This document shows positions 32,327 to 43,816 of a stretch of DNA of 64,000 bases, one piece after another. The number at the start of each line of letters is the position of its first letter. Position 1 is the first letter of the stretch. Under the pieces are notes generated by a model. It ran no database searches and had not been told where the DNA came from. It saw nothing but the letters and a program-made list of their open reading frames with translations. This stretch comes from Liriodendron chinense. Lineage: Eukaryota > Streptophyta > Magnoliopsida > Magnoliales > Magnoliaceae. Where the stretch lies: assembly GCA_003013855.2 (NCBI GenBank), contig ML058433.1, positions 6,881,966 to 6,945,965 on the forward strand, in the 5' to 3' direction. The position numbers and the translations under genes were made by a program.

Positions 32327-35300
32327 TGTCACGCCCCAAATTCGGTTCTCGACGTCCATTCGTTGTAACCCGAATTCAGAGGTGGCAGCCTCCGTAGTAC
32401 CCCGATCTCGGATCCTAACCCCACACGCCAGGTTCCGATCCTGGGATACCACAAGGAGGATTTTAGGGTCTGAAATTTTTTTTTTGAAAACATGAGCATC
32501 ACAATATGAGTACCATCAAAGACAAACACAATAATTCCACTAAATCATTTCGTTTATATACAGTACTGGAAAGTAAATATACAATGCGTAAATATAAAAA
32601 CTGTGCACACTTCGGCACCTCCTGCTACTGCACTACAAACTCCAACTCAACGTTGCTGATACACTCTGGTATAACCTGCAGCGTAACAAACGCGCATAAG
32701 CTTCGAACGAAGCTTCGTGAGTGCGTGTGTGCGTGCACAATGCGTATGACAAGCATGATAAATATCAGAGTAAGCAGTAAAGCATGATGAGAACTCAAGA
32801 CTTCGCCAAATTAGGCTACACGATCATGTGATATGAATAACCAGTCTATCACGGCTATGCAAGCATGCAATACATATAACTAGCCTACCATGGCTATGCA
32901 AGCATGCAATGCAGGTAACCAGCCTACCAAGGCTATAAACTCATACTATGCAATGGCCTACAGGGCCTAATGTCACATACGATGATCCAATGCATGTATG
33001 CAAATCACCACCTCTCAGTACAGTGGTCCAGATACGAACAGTCATAACGCGATCACGTAAGCAATGCAGGACTCGGAACTGGTAGCTCGCCAGTGTGGTA
33101 GCTCGTCCAGGCTTACAGCCTCGCCCACATCACACCCGCCCACATCAGGTCCGTCCCACACCATACAGAACATCAGTCACATCACTGATACCAATACCAT
33201 CTCTGAAACGGAACATCACCGGGGTCTCACAGACCTCACTACTCACCAGTAGAATGCCAAAGCCTATCTGGTGCAATAGCGGACCTACTCACAGCTGGTC
33301 AAACTCAACCCCCTTTGCCAACACTCTTCCGGCAGGTTAGGTCAGACCTCCTTCCAAACTGACCACGTGCAGTGGATAACACCGCCGTTTGGTATTCGGC
33401 ATACTGGTGTATGATTAAACCACCCGGTCCTTGAATGGAGCACCCACCTTGGTACCAACGGGATCAGGGACTTTCACCCAGGGACATCTTTGGCATCCAG
33501 TTTAAAGATCACATATTTCCGGTGTTCTGCAAACCACGATGGAGCTGTGGTTGCAACGTAGTAACCATGCTATATGCGGCACAAGCAGACGGTGCGAAAT
33601 GCAACCATGCATACAAACGTGGGACGACATGCCCGTGCAAGTCTCCAAAGAGCACCATAAAACTATAAGGTCTCAAACACAATGTCACCGTCAGCTGGTA
33701 ATGAACTGCACGACAATCACGACCGATATGGCCGGTTGATACAAGACAATCAGATGAGCCAAGCATTCATGATGCATGAGTCAAGTATACAGTATGAGTG
33801 CCAACAAGTAGCCCATCTACCACGATGGCAATAAATCAATCTAGTCCAACCTATTTGAGATATGATTAAGATGAGGGGACACATATGAATGATCGAGTCA
33901 TAGTGCGGGATGTCGCTAGCCAGGGAATCTCGCACCAAGGGCTACAAGGTATGCTAAGCTATTCCTACCATACAGTGTAAGTCAGGATGATAGATTCCTG
34001 TCCTCGAATAGTCCCATACCTATTGGAGAGGTTTGCGATAGAGAGCACGTGAATTACATTTGCGCGACTACATCTCGAATGCTTTATGAATGCGTTTATG
34101 CCCTAGTGGTCCCCAACTAACAATGGTGATTCGGGATGCATACTCATTACACATGCATGGTGGTCGTCGAAGCATATAGTATAAAGATCATATATGAGTA
34201 TTCTAACAACACTACGTGTGGCAACAGACATATCAAAAATAGCATAAAAAGATAATTCACTTATAATACAAGCAAACATAAAGAGATAAGACTCTAAATG
34301 GATGGTATACAACAACACAGATGGTCCAACAACTGAACGGTGTGGATTAACCTTCAATATTCAGATAACCCAAATGGAAAGGAAATGATTGAAAACACTA
34401 CCGACACATCAAAGGTAGAACCTACTTGAGCGGCAAGAGTGGAATACTCAAAATCATGCCGAGACCCATAATCCTGTAGTACAGTTGAGATAAACACGAT
34501 GAATGGTCCGTAAAAGGAATATTATAGGACGTATCGAAAGATAGACAGGTTATGACAGAGAATCATAAATGGTAGGGAAATCTGAGACAGATGATCAATA
34601 CGATGAGGTCCAAAAGAGACGACAGGTCTAACCTCATACTACAAGATAGGCTCCATATAATGGATGGCCTAGATGACATACGAACGTCGAGGATGAGCCC
34701 CACACTCGCCCTAAAGGTAAACGGACGGTGTGGATGAGATATACACGATATGGTAGTCTTTTAATAGTTAGGTACAAGGGTAGAAGGGGTGAGTCATATG
34801 AGTATACAAGCTGAGTTGCTAAGATCAATCAACATGGTGAGTCAACAAGGTGAGTCAACAAGGCGGGTCAACAAAGCGGGTCAACATGGTGAGTTAACAA
34901 GGTGAATTGACAAGACGGTTCCACAGGGTGAGTTTAAGAAGGTAGCCCTGTGACTTGGATCAAGCAAACTCTAAGGATGACCTTTCAATAAGGATTTACA
35001 CAACTAATCATCAAGGTGGATCCATAGGATGGACAACGCAGTCATTCGAATACGCACACTAAGGTGGTCCCAAGGGCCATCCTGTAGATAACATGCTAGG
35101 GTTCATTCATTTGGATGGTTTGGATTAAGCACAAAATTAAGGCGGTCCTAATGGATGGCCAACATACATATCGCACCATGGAGGCCAATAGCTGACGTGG
35201 ATAGAACACATGCATAACAAGGTGGACCCGTGGTTGGGTATAACCGCACAAAGGAGTGGGGAAGCCACATACATCAATGAGCTACAACAGTTTGGGATCA

Positions 35301-38300
35301 ACCCGATATTTGTGCTTTACCACTAATCAAGTGAGATGGTAAACAAACACCATGGTGGGGCCCGCACGCCACACGTGTGGAACCCTACCCATGGTTGAGT
35401 GACTTATTAACAAGAAGAATGGCAAATAAATATAACAGATGGGTCCTGTAAAGTTTCCAATGGTAAGCATTCAATCACCCTTATTTTCTACATGTGGCCC
35501 ACCTAAAATTGGGCCCACACCTTTACCAAGAAGAACGACAAAGTATCCCCAACATTCATCAAGGTGGGACCCAAAATTGGGCCCCATCACCTTTGGTTAG
35601 ATGGAAAAATAAACATTACAATGGCCCCAAGGAAGGTTTCAAAGGTGGGCATCAATGACCGCTGTTTCCCTACAATGTGGTCCACTTGAGGTTTGTATTT
35701 ACCTCATTATGAGGGCCCCCGGCCCTAAAATAACATGGAAAAACAGATGGGCGGCATACATAAAACAGATACATCGTGGTGGGACCCATAGAGCATAGCA
35801 CCCAAATGGGCCCCAAGCATTTTGAATCAAACTAACATTTTTGTTTCCCCCTTCACCCATATCCATGTGATCTTATGAACAGGTTAAATGACAAATAAAA
35901 CATCACTGTAGAGCCTGGGAAGGTTTCAACGGTGGAGATCATAATTCCCACTGTTCCCATGGCATGGTCCACGTGACATTTGGATATGCTTCAATTTTGG
36001 CTCAGCCACTAAAATGAGCTGGAAAAGCATGTGGGCGGAATAGATAAGGCACGTACATTATAGGTGGGCCCAACGAGTGGGGCCCATTGCCATGCCCAGA
36101 GAGGGCTGCGCCGCTGGGCAGCAGCGTCCCCTGGACGCTGTCTGTCCAGTGGCCAGCTCCCATATTTTTTTATTTTGTTATTATTTTTTTTATTTATTTA
36201 TTTATATCCTCTCTGCAAGTGGGGCCCACAAGCTTTTGATCAATCTGATATTTTTGTTTTCCCTTCTTACATGCATGTGTGAACTTATGCACAGGTTGGA
36301 TCTCAAATAAACATCATGGTGGGCCATAGGTAGGTTTCAACGGTAGGGCCATTGTCCCTACTGTTTTCTGTGGTGGGGTCCACTGAAGATTTGGATCTGT
36401 CTCATTCTTGGAGTCATGACTTAAAATGATCTCCCCAAACGGATGAACGGTGTGGATTACAGCACATGCATCATGGTGGGACCCACAACTGGGCCACCAG
36501 CTGGGACGAGCCAGCGTCCAAGGACGCTGGTACGCCCAGCGCGTCAGAGCCCTCCTCCTTTCTTTCTTTCTTTCTTCTTCTTTTTTTTTTTTTTTGTTTT
36601 TCAATGGTTATCGTTGAGTGGGGCCCACATAAAGGTGATCCACTCCGTTCATCAGCTGGGCCATCTCATGGTGGGTCCAATGAGCCCAATATTGGATATA
36701 TTACGGGGTCTACAAACATCAGTGTGGGCCGAAGCAGTTTCGACAGTGGACATCATTCACCCCACTGTTTCATGTGGTGCGGCCCACTTAAGAATTGAAT
36801 ATGCTTCACATTTGGGCCTTAGCCCTAAACTGATATGGTAAAACAGATAGACGGCGTGGATGGAACATAAACATCAAGGTGGGTCCCACGAGTGGGGACC
36901 CCAGCCAATGCCCAAGGTGACGCTGGACGTTCCAGCGTCAAACGTCCAGACGCTGGACGTCCAGAGTCCTTCTTTTCTCTTTATTTTTTTTTATATATAG
37001 TGGTTATTTCAAGTGGGGCCCACTTATGGACAATCCACCCCCTCCATCATGTTCCCCAGCTCATTGGGGTTCTAACAAGCCCAATATTGGGCAGGTAATA
37101 TGGTCCACAAACATCACGGTGGGTCCAAGAAGTCTCAACAGTCGTTTCCACTGTTTTCTATGGTGTGGTCCACCTGAGATCTGGATCTACTTCATTTTTG
37201 GTGGCCAGCCCTAAAATGGGCTGGAGAAACAAATGGACGGCGTGGATTACATACATACATCAAGGTGGGTCCCACGAGTGGGGACCCACGGTCAACCACC
37301 AAAGCCCCAGCGCTGCTGGGCAGCAGCGTCCTCTGGACGCTGGCTGTCCAGCGGCCTTCTCCTTCATCCTTTTCTTCTTCTTCTTTTTTTTTCTTTTTTT
37401 TTTTTTATAAATTCAAGTGGGGCCACATGTGCAAGATCCACTCCATCCATCAGCTGGGCCATCACATGGTGGGCCCACATGGTGGACAGCGGGGATGAAC
37501 TACATACATCATGGTGGCTGTTGGCCACACTAAATATGCCACAAAATAGGTCCCAAAGTGGGATCCACACCATCAAAGGGTGGGACCCATTCATGGACGA
37601 TCCAGCCCATCCATCTCATTGCCCATCACAAGGTGGGACCAAGGAAAGAAAACGAAAGGTAAACGAGAAAAAAAGGGGGAAAGGGGTGCACTCACAATGA
37701 TGGTTGGACGGTTGGATTGCCGATCGGACGGTCCGGATGATGATCGGGGTCCTCCAAGCTTGATCTTCACCTTCAATCTCTCTCTTTCTCTCTTGATCTC
37801 CCTCTAAATCTCTCTCTAAACTCACTCAATCTCTCAAATCTCTCTACTTCTCTCTCTTCTTTCTCTTCTCTCTCTTCTCTCTCTCTCTCTCTCTCTCTCC
37901 CTCTCTCTCTCTCTCTCTCAAATCTTGGAATAGAGAAGGCCACCCCCCCCCACGTATGGCTCTTGTATGGGAAGAGGGGGGTGCATGATGTCATGATGAT
38001 GATGATGATGATGGGAGAGAGCATGAGAGGTATGGGTTGTGGTTGACTTTTGGTGAGAGAGGATGGGGTGGGTATGGTGATGATGGCTAGATAATGATGG
38101 GGGTATGGGTGAGGGTGATAGTGATAGATTTGACATGTTGTTGGAAATTGTGCAAGTGGGGCCCACGCCACACGCGCGTTGCGTGGCCCACCTCGAATTG
38201 CACGAACGTATGCATCTTACACACCGGGTATCGCAATGGGGCGTGCCGCGCGGCGTTGGAATCGTGGCGCCCGCGCGGTCGCAAGGGTACAAGTCTTGGG

Positions 38301-38414
38301 GTCGTTGCGGTACTAAATCAGGGTCGCGATCAAGGCTCTCTAATCTGGTCCGTCCGGGACGTACCGGTACCGAAACTAAACGTACGGAGGGCAATTCAGG
38401 GTACGGGTCTTACA
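32327..38414 (-). repeat. Giant LTR, right copy (5' LTR in element orientation)
   Basis: Collinear with the left copy at a constant offset of 7,007 bp at both ends. Differences noticed are a C/T change (25374 versus 32381 region), a T/A change beside the poly-T (near 25469), a T/C change near 31307 versus 38314, and homopolymer-length changes. It adjoins the PBS and is therefore the 5' LTR. Confidence 0.93.
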
Positions 38415-38721
38415 CGACCGGTCTTGACCGGTCGTGGGTCTCCTGGCTGACCGGTCTTGATCGGTCTAGCCAAATTTTCCGCATTGTTTTCTTCTTTCTT
38501 TCTTCTCTCTTCTCTCTCCTTGCTTTCTTCTTTCTTTGGCCCACCTTGGGTCTTCATCCAAGGTTCCTAAATATGTTTCTTTTAGCTATTGATCAAGTGA
38601 ACTCTCTCTCATTCCTGCAATCACAAAACCATGCATTAGAATATTCTTCAAACATAAAATCCATGCATAATGAGTGATGAATTGGGGTTAGAATATGCAC
38701 AATTAAGATCTCAACAATGAT

Positions 38722-39752
38722 GCAAGCACAAGTGTAAGATTTAATGAATTAGCAAGCGAGTTTTCTGAAGTAACAGGTGACCGATAGTCATTGGGGCACG
38801 TCAGTAAGAGAAGAAAGCAGTCAAGGCAGAGGTGGTTGAGAAGAATACTGGAAGACTCGAAGCATTGTAAGGAAGTCAGATTCTCAAGAAGGTTTAATAA
38901 TCTGGGAATCATAACAGTCAGAGTTAATTAGGAGTTTAGATAGTTCTGTTTAAATCTATAAATATACGACGTAGTCGACAGAAGAAGGGGTCTCACACCA
39001 AATCAAACGATAAACTGTATTTATCTTTCCGTAGCTTATCCTTAACATAAAATTTAGTTGTAATCGCTTGTCCACGCTCGTTGGACAATTTAGTTATAAT
39101 CGCTCATCCCATGCTCACTAGGCAACCTATCTTATACAGTCAGTTCTATTTTTGTAGAATTGTTTGTTTGAGTATGGACCATTCAGTCAATTATCACTAA
39201 GCATCAATTAGTACCTAGGGGAAAGTCATTTCTGCTGAAAGACAAAGTGCAACCCATTTTCGGAGGACGAACCCTACCCTCAGTTAATCGCTCGATCTAT
39301 CTGAATCCACTAAGCAAGTGGCTGCGTAGGCGACCAACCTCTTCAGGTCTCAGTCATATACGGTCAAAGTGCGACATATCTACCTATTTTGACTCTTAGG
39401 ATCAAAGTTGTAACAGGTTGGAATCGAGCCGCATAGTCGGTTCTCGCATGTCTGCGCACAAGTATAAACATGACACGCGTGTGAGAGGTGTTAATCCAAT
39501 CGAGGACTAACAATTTTTTGCACGCCTGGTGGGACTCATACCAACAGTTATAAAAATTATCTCACTTATTGTATGCCTCAACCATGAGTCATCGAGGTGG
39601 TCAATCTAGTTCAACTAACGATCCTGCAACACCTGCTATGGGTCCCCCCACAAGAGGAAGGTTTTGTTCAAGCACCTGTTCTCTTGAATTTGACTTCAGA
39701 ATCAGTTAACGATTCTTCAAACAGACCATCTACATCTCAAAATGATCTTGTG
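38722..39752 (+). mobile_element. LTR end, leader and gag start of a truncated gypsy-like element
   Basis: A TATA-like CTATAAATATACG (about 38957), a long transcribed-looking LTR part and a junction GACTAACAATTTTTTGCACGCCTGGTGGGAC (around 39503-39533; shown as GAGGACTAACA then TTTTGCACGCCTGGTGGGAC) resemble the LTR end and start of the internal region of gypsy-type elements. A gag-like start MSHRGGQSSSTNDPATPAM begins at 39583 but breaks by frameshift near 39645. The element is cut at 39752 by another LTR start. Lineage undetermined. Confidence 0.4.
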
Positions 39753-40013
39753 TGTAATGACCCAGAAATTTGGACATATAAACTACGCTACTAAAAGGGG
39801 TTAAAAGATTTAATTTGAGTTAATTAACAAAAACAAGTCATTAAGCTATTTGGTAGAAGCTCTCTTAGTTGGGAGGAGAGACCAGGGATCGAATTTTATC
39901 ATAGGCAATGTTATACTTTTTGCACCTAAACTTAGATTTTGAATTTTGAATTTCCAGATGAGGAAGATGTGCTCATCTTGCCTTATTCAGAGGTTCCATC
40001 TCCTATAAGATAA

Positions 40014-40652
40014 TAGGGCTGTGCACGGTTCGGTCGGTGAGGGGTGATATCCAACCGAACCGACTCGATCATTTTTGAATATTTAACAAACAAATTGAAC
40101 CGATGAAGCCTCATTAACCGAACCAAACCAGATAAATTCTGGTTGGTTCAGTTTTGTTGCTTTCATGACAATGTTTAAAAAATTAAGAAAATCCAAATTT
40201 CTGGTGGATCACGCCAATGTAAAAACTGGTGAATGAACATTAAAACTTTTTATAATTATAGGCTACAAAATTTTTGGATCAAACTGAAAGTAAATTTTGA
40301 CTTTTCCCTTCATCCAGGTGTGTTTGACCTTATCAATGGGTTGGATGGTAAATACACATTGCAGATCTTCTTTAAGTGGGCCCTGAGACATTTTTAATGG
40401 CGAGCGCTCAATCAACACTGTTTCCTATGGTGTGTCCACCTGATATTTAGATCTAATTAATTTTTGGGAACACATCCCAAAATGGGCTAAGAAAAATTCA
40501 AATATATATATATATATAGTCAGTTCGGTTCTGTTGAAAATAGTTTATAATTTTCACAAACCGATATTCTCGATTTTTAATATAAAAAAACTAACCCGAC
40601 CCAAAATAAAATGGAAAACCAACTGGTTCAGTCGGTTTTTTGAACAGCCCTA
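40014..40652. mobile_element. hAT-like non-autonomous element (MITE)
   Basis: Terminal inverted repeats TAGGGCTGTGCA (40014) and TGAACAGCCCTA (ending 40652; complement TAGGGCTGTTCA), extended by GGTTCGGTCGG-type sequence, are flanked by an 8-bp imperfect duplication TAAGATAA / TCAGATAG (6 of 8 identical). An 8-bp duplication and this TIR fit the hAT superfamily. The interior (about 40195-40500) is a copy of the dispersed foldback family. Confidence 0.68.
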
Positions 40653-42858
40653 TCAGATAGGCTAGGTGAGAGCATTCATATGAAACCTTAGTTGTGTAGA
40701 GAAAAAGAGAGAAAGAAAAATGGGAGAGAGAGAGAGAGATTGCTATGATCTTAAATAGGTAAACCTTGGTCATTTTCTTCTTATTTTTATTGCATTCTAT
40801 GAAGTTTCCCCTGACATAGCCAATGAACGGGATCGATCGGCCATCCGCTCATTGTATGGATCGGTGGGCAGATTTCAGATCTAGAGTATCTTTATGCGCA
40901 AATCATGGATGCTGGATTGATGTGGAGGCCATCTGAAGGTGTTGGATCTGATCAACCCCAGTCACGAGGATTCCAAGATTAAATCATGTTATGGTCTAAA
41001 ATCTTAGGGCAATCCAATCCTCAGATGGACCACACCGATTTGATTCAATGGTTATTGTTGGTTCTTCTATAGGTCGTTGGTACATCCAATCCATCTATCG
41101 TAATCTAGATGATGGAGTTTGTTCTAGGGATTGGATGATCTTGTGGGCCATAGAGGTCTTGTAGGAGTTTGTTATGTGTATGTGCGCACTAGCACTTGCG
41201 TGTGTGTGTGTGTATCTCAAGATGATGAATGATCATCATAGATTAAATCCATGGGCATAAATCTTCATATTTTTGGGCATATTAGAAGGGTGGCCCCATA
41301 ATCTGACCTATGATGATGATAGTTTCATCAAGAGAATTTAGGAAAAATCATAAAAAGATGTTAATTGGTTGAATGGTGGAAACTAGGTGCGCTTCGGTTG
41401 ACCGAAGGCCATGTTCGGTCGACCGAGCGGCTTATTTTTTGAAAAAAAAACATAGAAATCTGTAACGGTGACCCAGGAAAGCTAGGGTCGACCTAGGAAG
41501 CCTTCGATCGACCAAATGAAGGGTTGGTGGACCGAAGGACGCTTGATTCTGAAATCTAAAACAAATTATAATCTTAACCGAGGAGGTCTTCGGCTGACCA
41601 AACATAGGGCAGGGTCGACTGAGCGATTATGAATTCTATCGATTTTAATTACACACTTTCATTCTTGATCAACAAAGTTAATATATAACTTTATGAACTA
41701 GAAAATGAACAAAACTAATGAAGGGAGAGATGACAAATAAGAATAAATGAATTTAAAGATAAATGAATATGATTGAATAATATGTGTCTATAGTATCTTG
41801 TTCATAGTTGGGAATTTGATAAGTGTGGAATCCACATCACCAACAATAGGTGAGTGAATCCCAACACGGTTCTTCTTTGTTTAAATTAAGTAGCTCATTG
41901 GTGTGATGCTATGTTTGGATGAATTGTATTTATTATGATGCACGTTATATATGTTGAATGAAAGGAATGACGAATAATATGTATGTGCTTCTCAAAATGA
42001 GAGATGATTGAATTACATGTTGCCTCTCAATTGGAGGAATGATTATGTGAACACAACATGCCATACACATCATACACTCATACATTGTTTGTCTTGGAGC
42101 ATCTCTCTAGAAGACCTTAAGTACTTACAGTACCGGGTTTCCTAGGGACCATCCTAGATGCCTGCAAATCATGCGAAAGTGTGCCCTACTACGTAGGGGT
42201 AGTGCAGGTTGATGGACTCCAACCTAAGCAAGTGGATGGTTTGGTTATGTAGCCACTTGATGCATCATATCATCTTGCATAATATTCTTGTATCCATAGT
42301 ACAACTTGAATTGTAAGACTGTGTTTGGACGTACTGCTTTATTTGGACGGGTGTGAACCATGATAGGTCCACTCACTGAGCCTGGCCAGCTGACGGTTGT
42401 GGATTAAATGTAAACAGGTGAAGTAGAAGTTCATCCACCCAAGGTGAATACTGAAAATAATGCAGAACCAATGAAAGAACCTTAAGGGGCTTAGTTGGAC
42501 TGATATGTTGATTGCTTTTCATTAATTGTTGTTATTATGATTTTTAAAACATTTAGTTAAGGCATTAGTTATTCTTAAATAAAGTCTCAGATGAGAGGAC
42601 TTGATTAGATCTTTAAGCTATTAAGTAAATGCGAATGATTATCTTAATTATATGGTGTTGGATGGTTGAATGACTTAGTTAATAAGATGTAATGCCTTAG
42701 GAACTATATGATTTATGTAATACGTGCACCAAGTGCACTAGTCACTAACCGTAACTTAAACCTAAGGGTGCACACTCTGTGCCCGGATTACGAGGCATGA
42801 GAGAATGTATCAAAGAAAGGCTTTCCTTAAAAACTTAATGACCTGTAAGTTATTCCCC

Positions 42859-42859
<1 letters not shown>

Positions 42860-42890
<31 letters not shown>

Positions 42891-42899
42891 CTTATGCAT
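42860..42899. repeat. 40-base poly-C tract
   Basis: An uninterrupted run of 40 C. Such a tract can form i-motif or G-quadruplex structure and is prone to slippage, so its true length is uncertain. Confidence 0.9.
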
Positions 42900-43206
42900 A
42901 ATTGGTAGATCCCCGAAATTAGAAACATAACCCACTGATTATTTGTTGTTATGGTTGTAACTTAGAAACCAAAAGTTAGGGATCCCTACCATCTATTGCT
43001 CCAAGCTAGATGTGCACTACATTCTGCATTGAAGTTGCCCTAGGCAAATGAAATATGAGAATATACGTGTGTGTGTGTGTAGTTAAATAGACACTAGTTA
43101 ACGGGAAGTCGTCTGATTATGTTATATATGTGTGCTCGAGACCAATTGATTAGAACCATGTGTATACATTAGTTAGCTAAAACATACTTTTCTCTTATAG
43201 GATATT

Positions 43207-43816
43207 ATGGCTCCTAAGAAGACCCGAAGCCATACAATTTCATTGGCAAGTGCAACTGTATCGCATGAATTGATAGCAAATCCTATAGCAATGGAGGAAG
43301 AAGAGTCGATTAGGAATCGAGATGAGAATGAGGTGGACGAGGAAGATTATGTGGAAGATCAATAAAACCAGGAGCATCCCCCACCCGTGGCTACCTCAGG
43401 GGGAGAAGTGGGCCCCAGTACTCGACTGCCACTATCCCCTACGGCCATGAGAGCAAGGTCTCAATATTCCACTATGGGATCCGGTATTTGGATTGATGAA
43501 TCAGATGGCAGCAATGCTGGAATAACAATAGGAGCAGTTTGCTGCATTGTGGGATTTGATGACCAATATGAACATATAACTCAGGGAGGACGACAAACTA
43601 TGCTGGCGAGAACCGAGACGCTTCGTGAAGTGGACCTTTTGGAGAAGTTTACCAAGCTTAGGCCGCCAATGTTCCAAGGTGCCACTAACCCTACCGTAGC
43701 TGAGAACTGGTTGATTCAAGTGGAGAAGGTACTAGAAGCTATAAACTGCCTAGATAATCAGAAGGTTAGGCTGGCCTCATCTATCTTCCAAGGAGAGGCA
43801 GACATGTGGTGGTGTG
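43207..43816 (+). pseudogene. Chromovirus-type gag, N-terminal part, interrupted
   Basis: Reading from ATG at 43207 gives MAPKKTRSHTISLAS..., with an in-frame TAA near 43363. The frame then continues through VATSGGEVGPSTRLPLSP to the gag core FTKLRPPMFQGATNPTVAENWLIQ (as FTKLRPPMFQGATNP, AENWLIQVEKVLEAI) and SSIFQGEADMWW, the start of the retrotransposon gag domain typical of Tekay/Del-like chromoviruses. It stops at 43816 where the minus-strand Athila LTR begins; the remaining gag and pol are not in the window on this strand. Confidence 0.82.

Larger units (their letters stand above)
25320..38414 (-). mobile_element. Non-autonomous LTR retrotransposon with giant 6.1-kb LTRs (TSD CGACC)
   Basis: 13,095 bp in total: LTRs at 25320-31407 and 32327-38414 (6,088 bp each, starting TGTAAGACCC and ending GGGCGTGACA in element orientation) around a 919-bp interior. 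Target duplication CGACC is perfect (25315-25319, 38415-38419). The minus orientation is set by a tRNA-iMet PBS (TGGTATCAGAGC, 32321-32310) next to the right LTR and a polypurine tract (AGGAGGGGAGAGT, 31420-31408) next to the left LTR. The only open frame inside is a 164-aa zinc-knuckle gag-like ORF; protease, RT, RNase H and integrase are absent. The LTRs differ at only a few positions that I noticed, so the insertion is young. LTR and 3' internal sequences are homologous to the Tekay/Del element at 55634-64000, a plausible relative of its helper. Confidence 0.93.
23496..38716 (-). mobile_element. Athila solo LTR split by a 13.1-kb insertion (TSD ATGAT)
   Basis: The LTR consists of 23496-25319 plus 38415-38716 on the minus strand, from TGTTCGCTTCCCC to TCTCAACA. 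It is flanked by perfect ATGAT duplications (23491-23495 and 38717-38721). It has the TATA box on the minus strand (near 24421) and the stem-loop with small changes (24255-24276). The giant-LTR element (25320-38414) inserted inside its GACCGGTC array and duplicated CGACC. The left portion is longer than in other copies, mostly from extra sequence between about 24430 and 25200. Confidence 0.9.
39753..43816 (+). mobile_element. 5' part of a chromovirus-like gypsy element, plus strand
   Basis: It begins with an LTR-like start TGTAATGACCC at 39753 and leads into a plus-strand gag at 43207. The LTR/leader boundary and PBS could not be identified, so the LTR end is unknown (it lies before about 43200). 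A hAT-like MITE (40014-40652), an array of GGTCGACC palindromes (about 41395-41620) and a 40-base poly-C (42860-42899) lie within it. The element is interrupted in gag by the Athila LTR at 43817. Confidence 0.55.
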
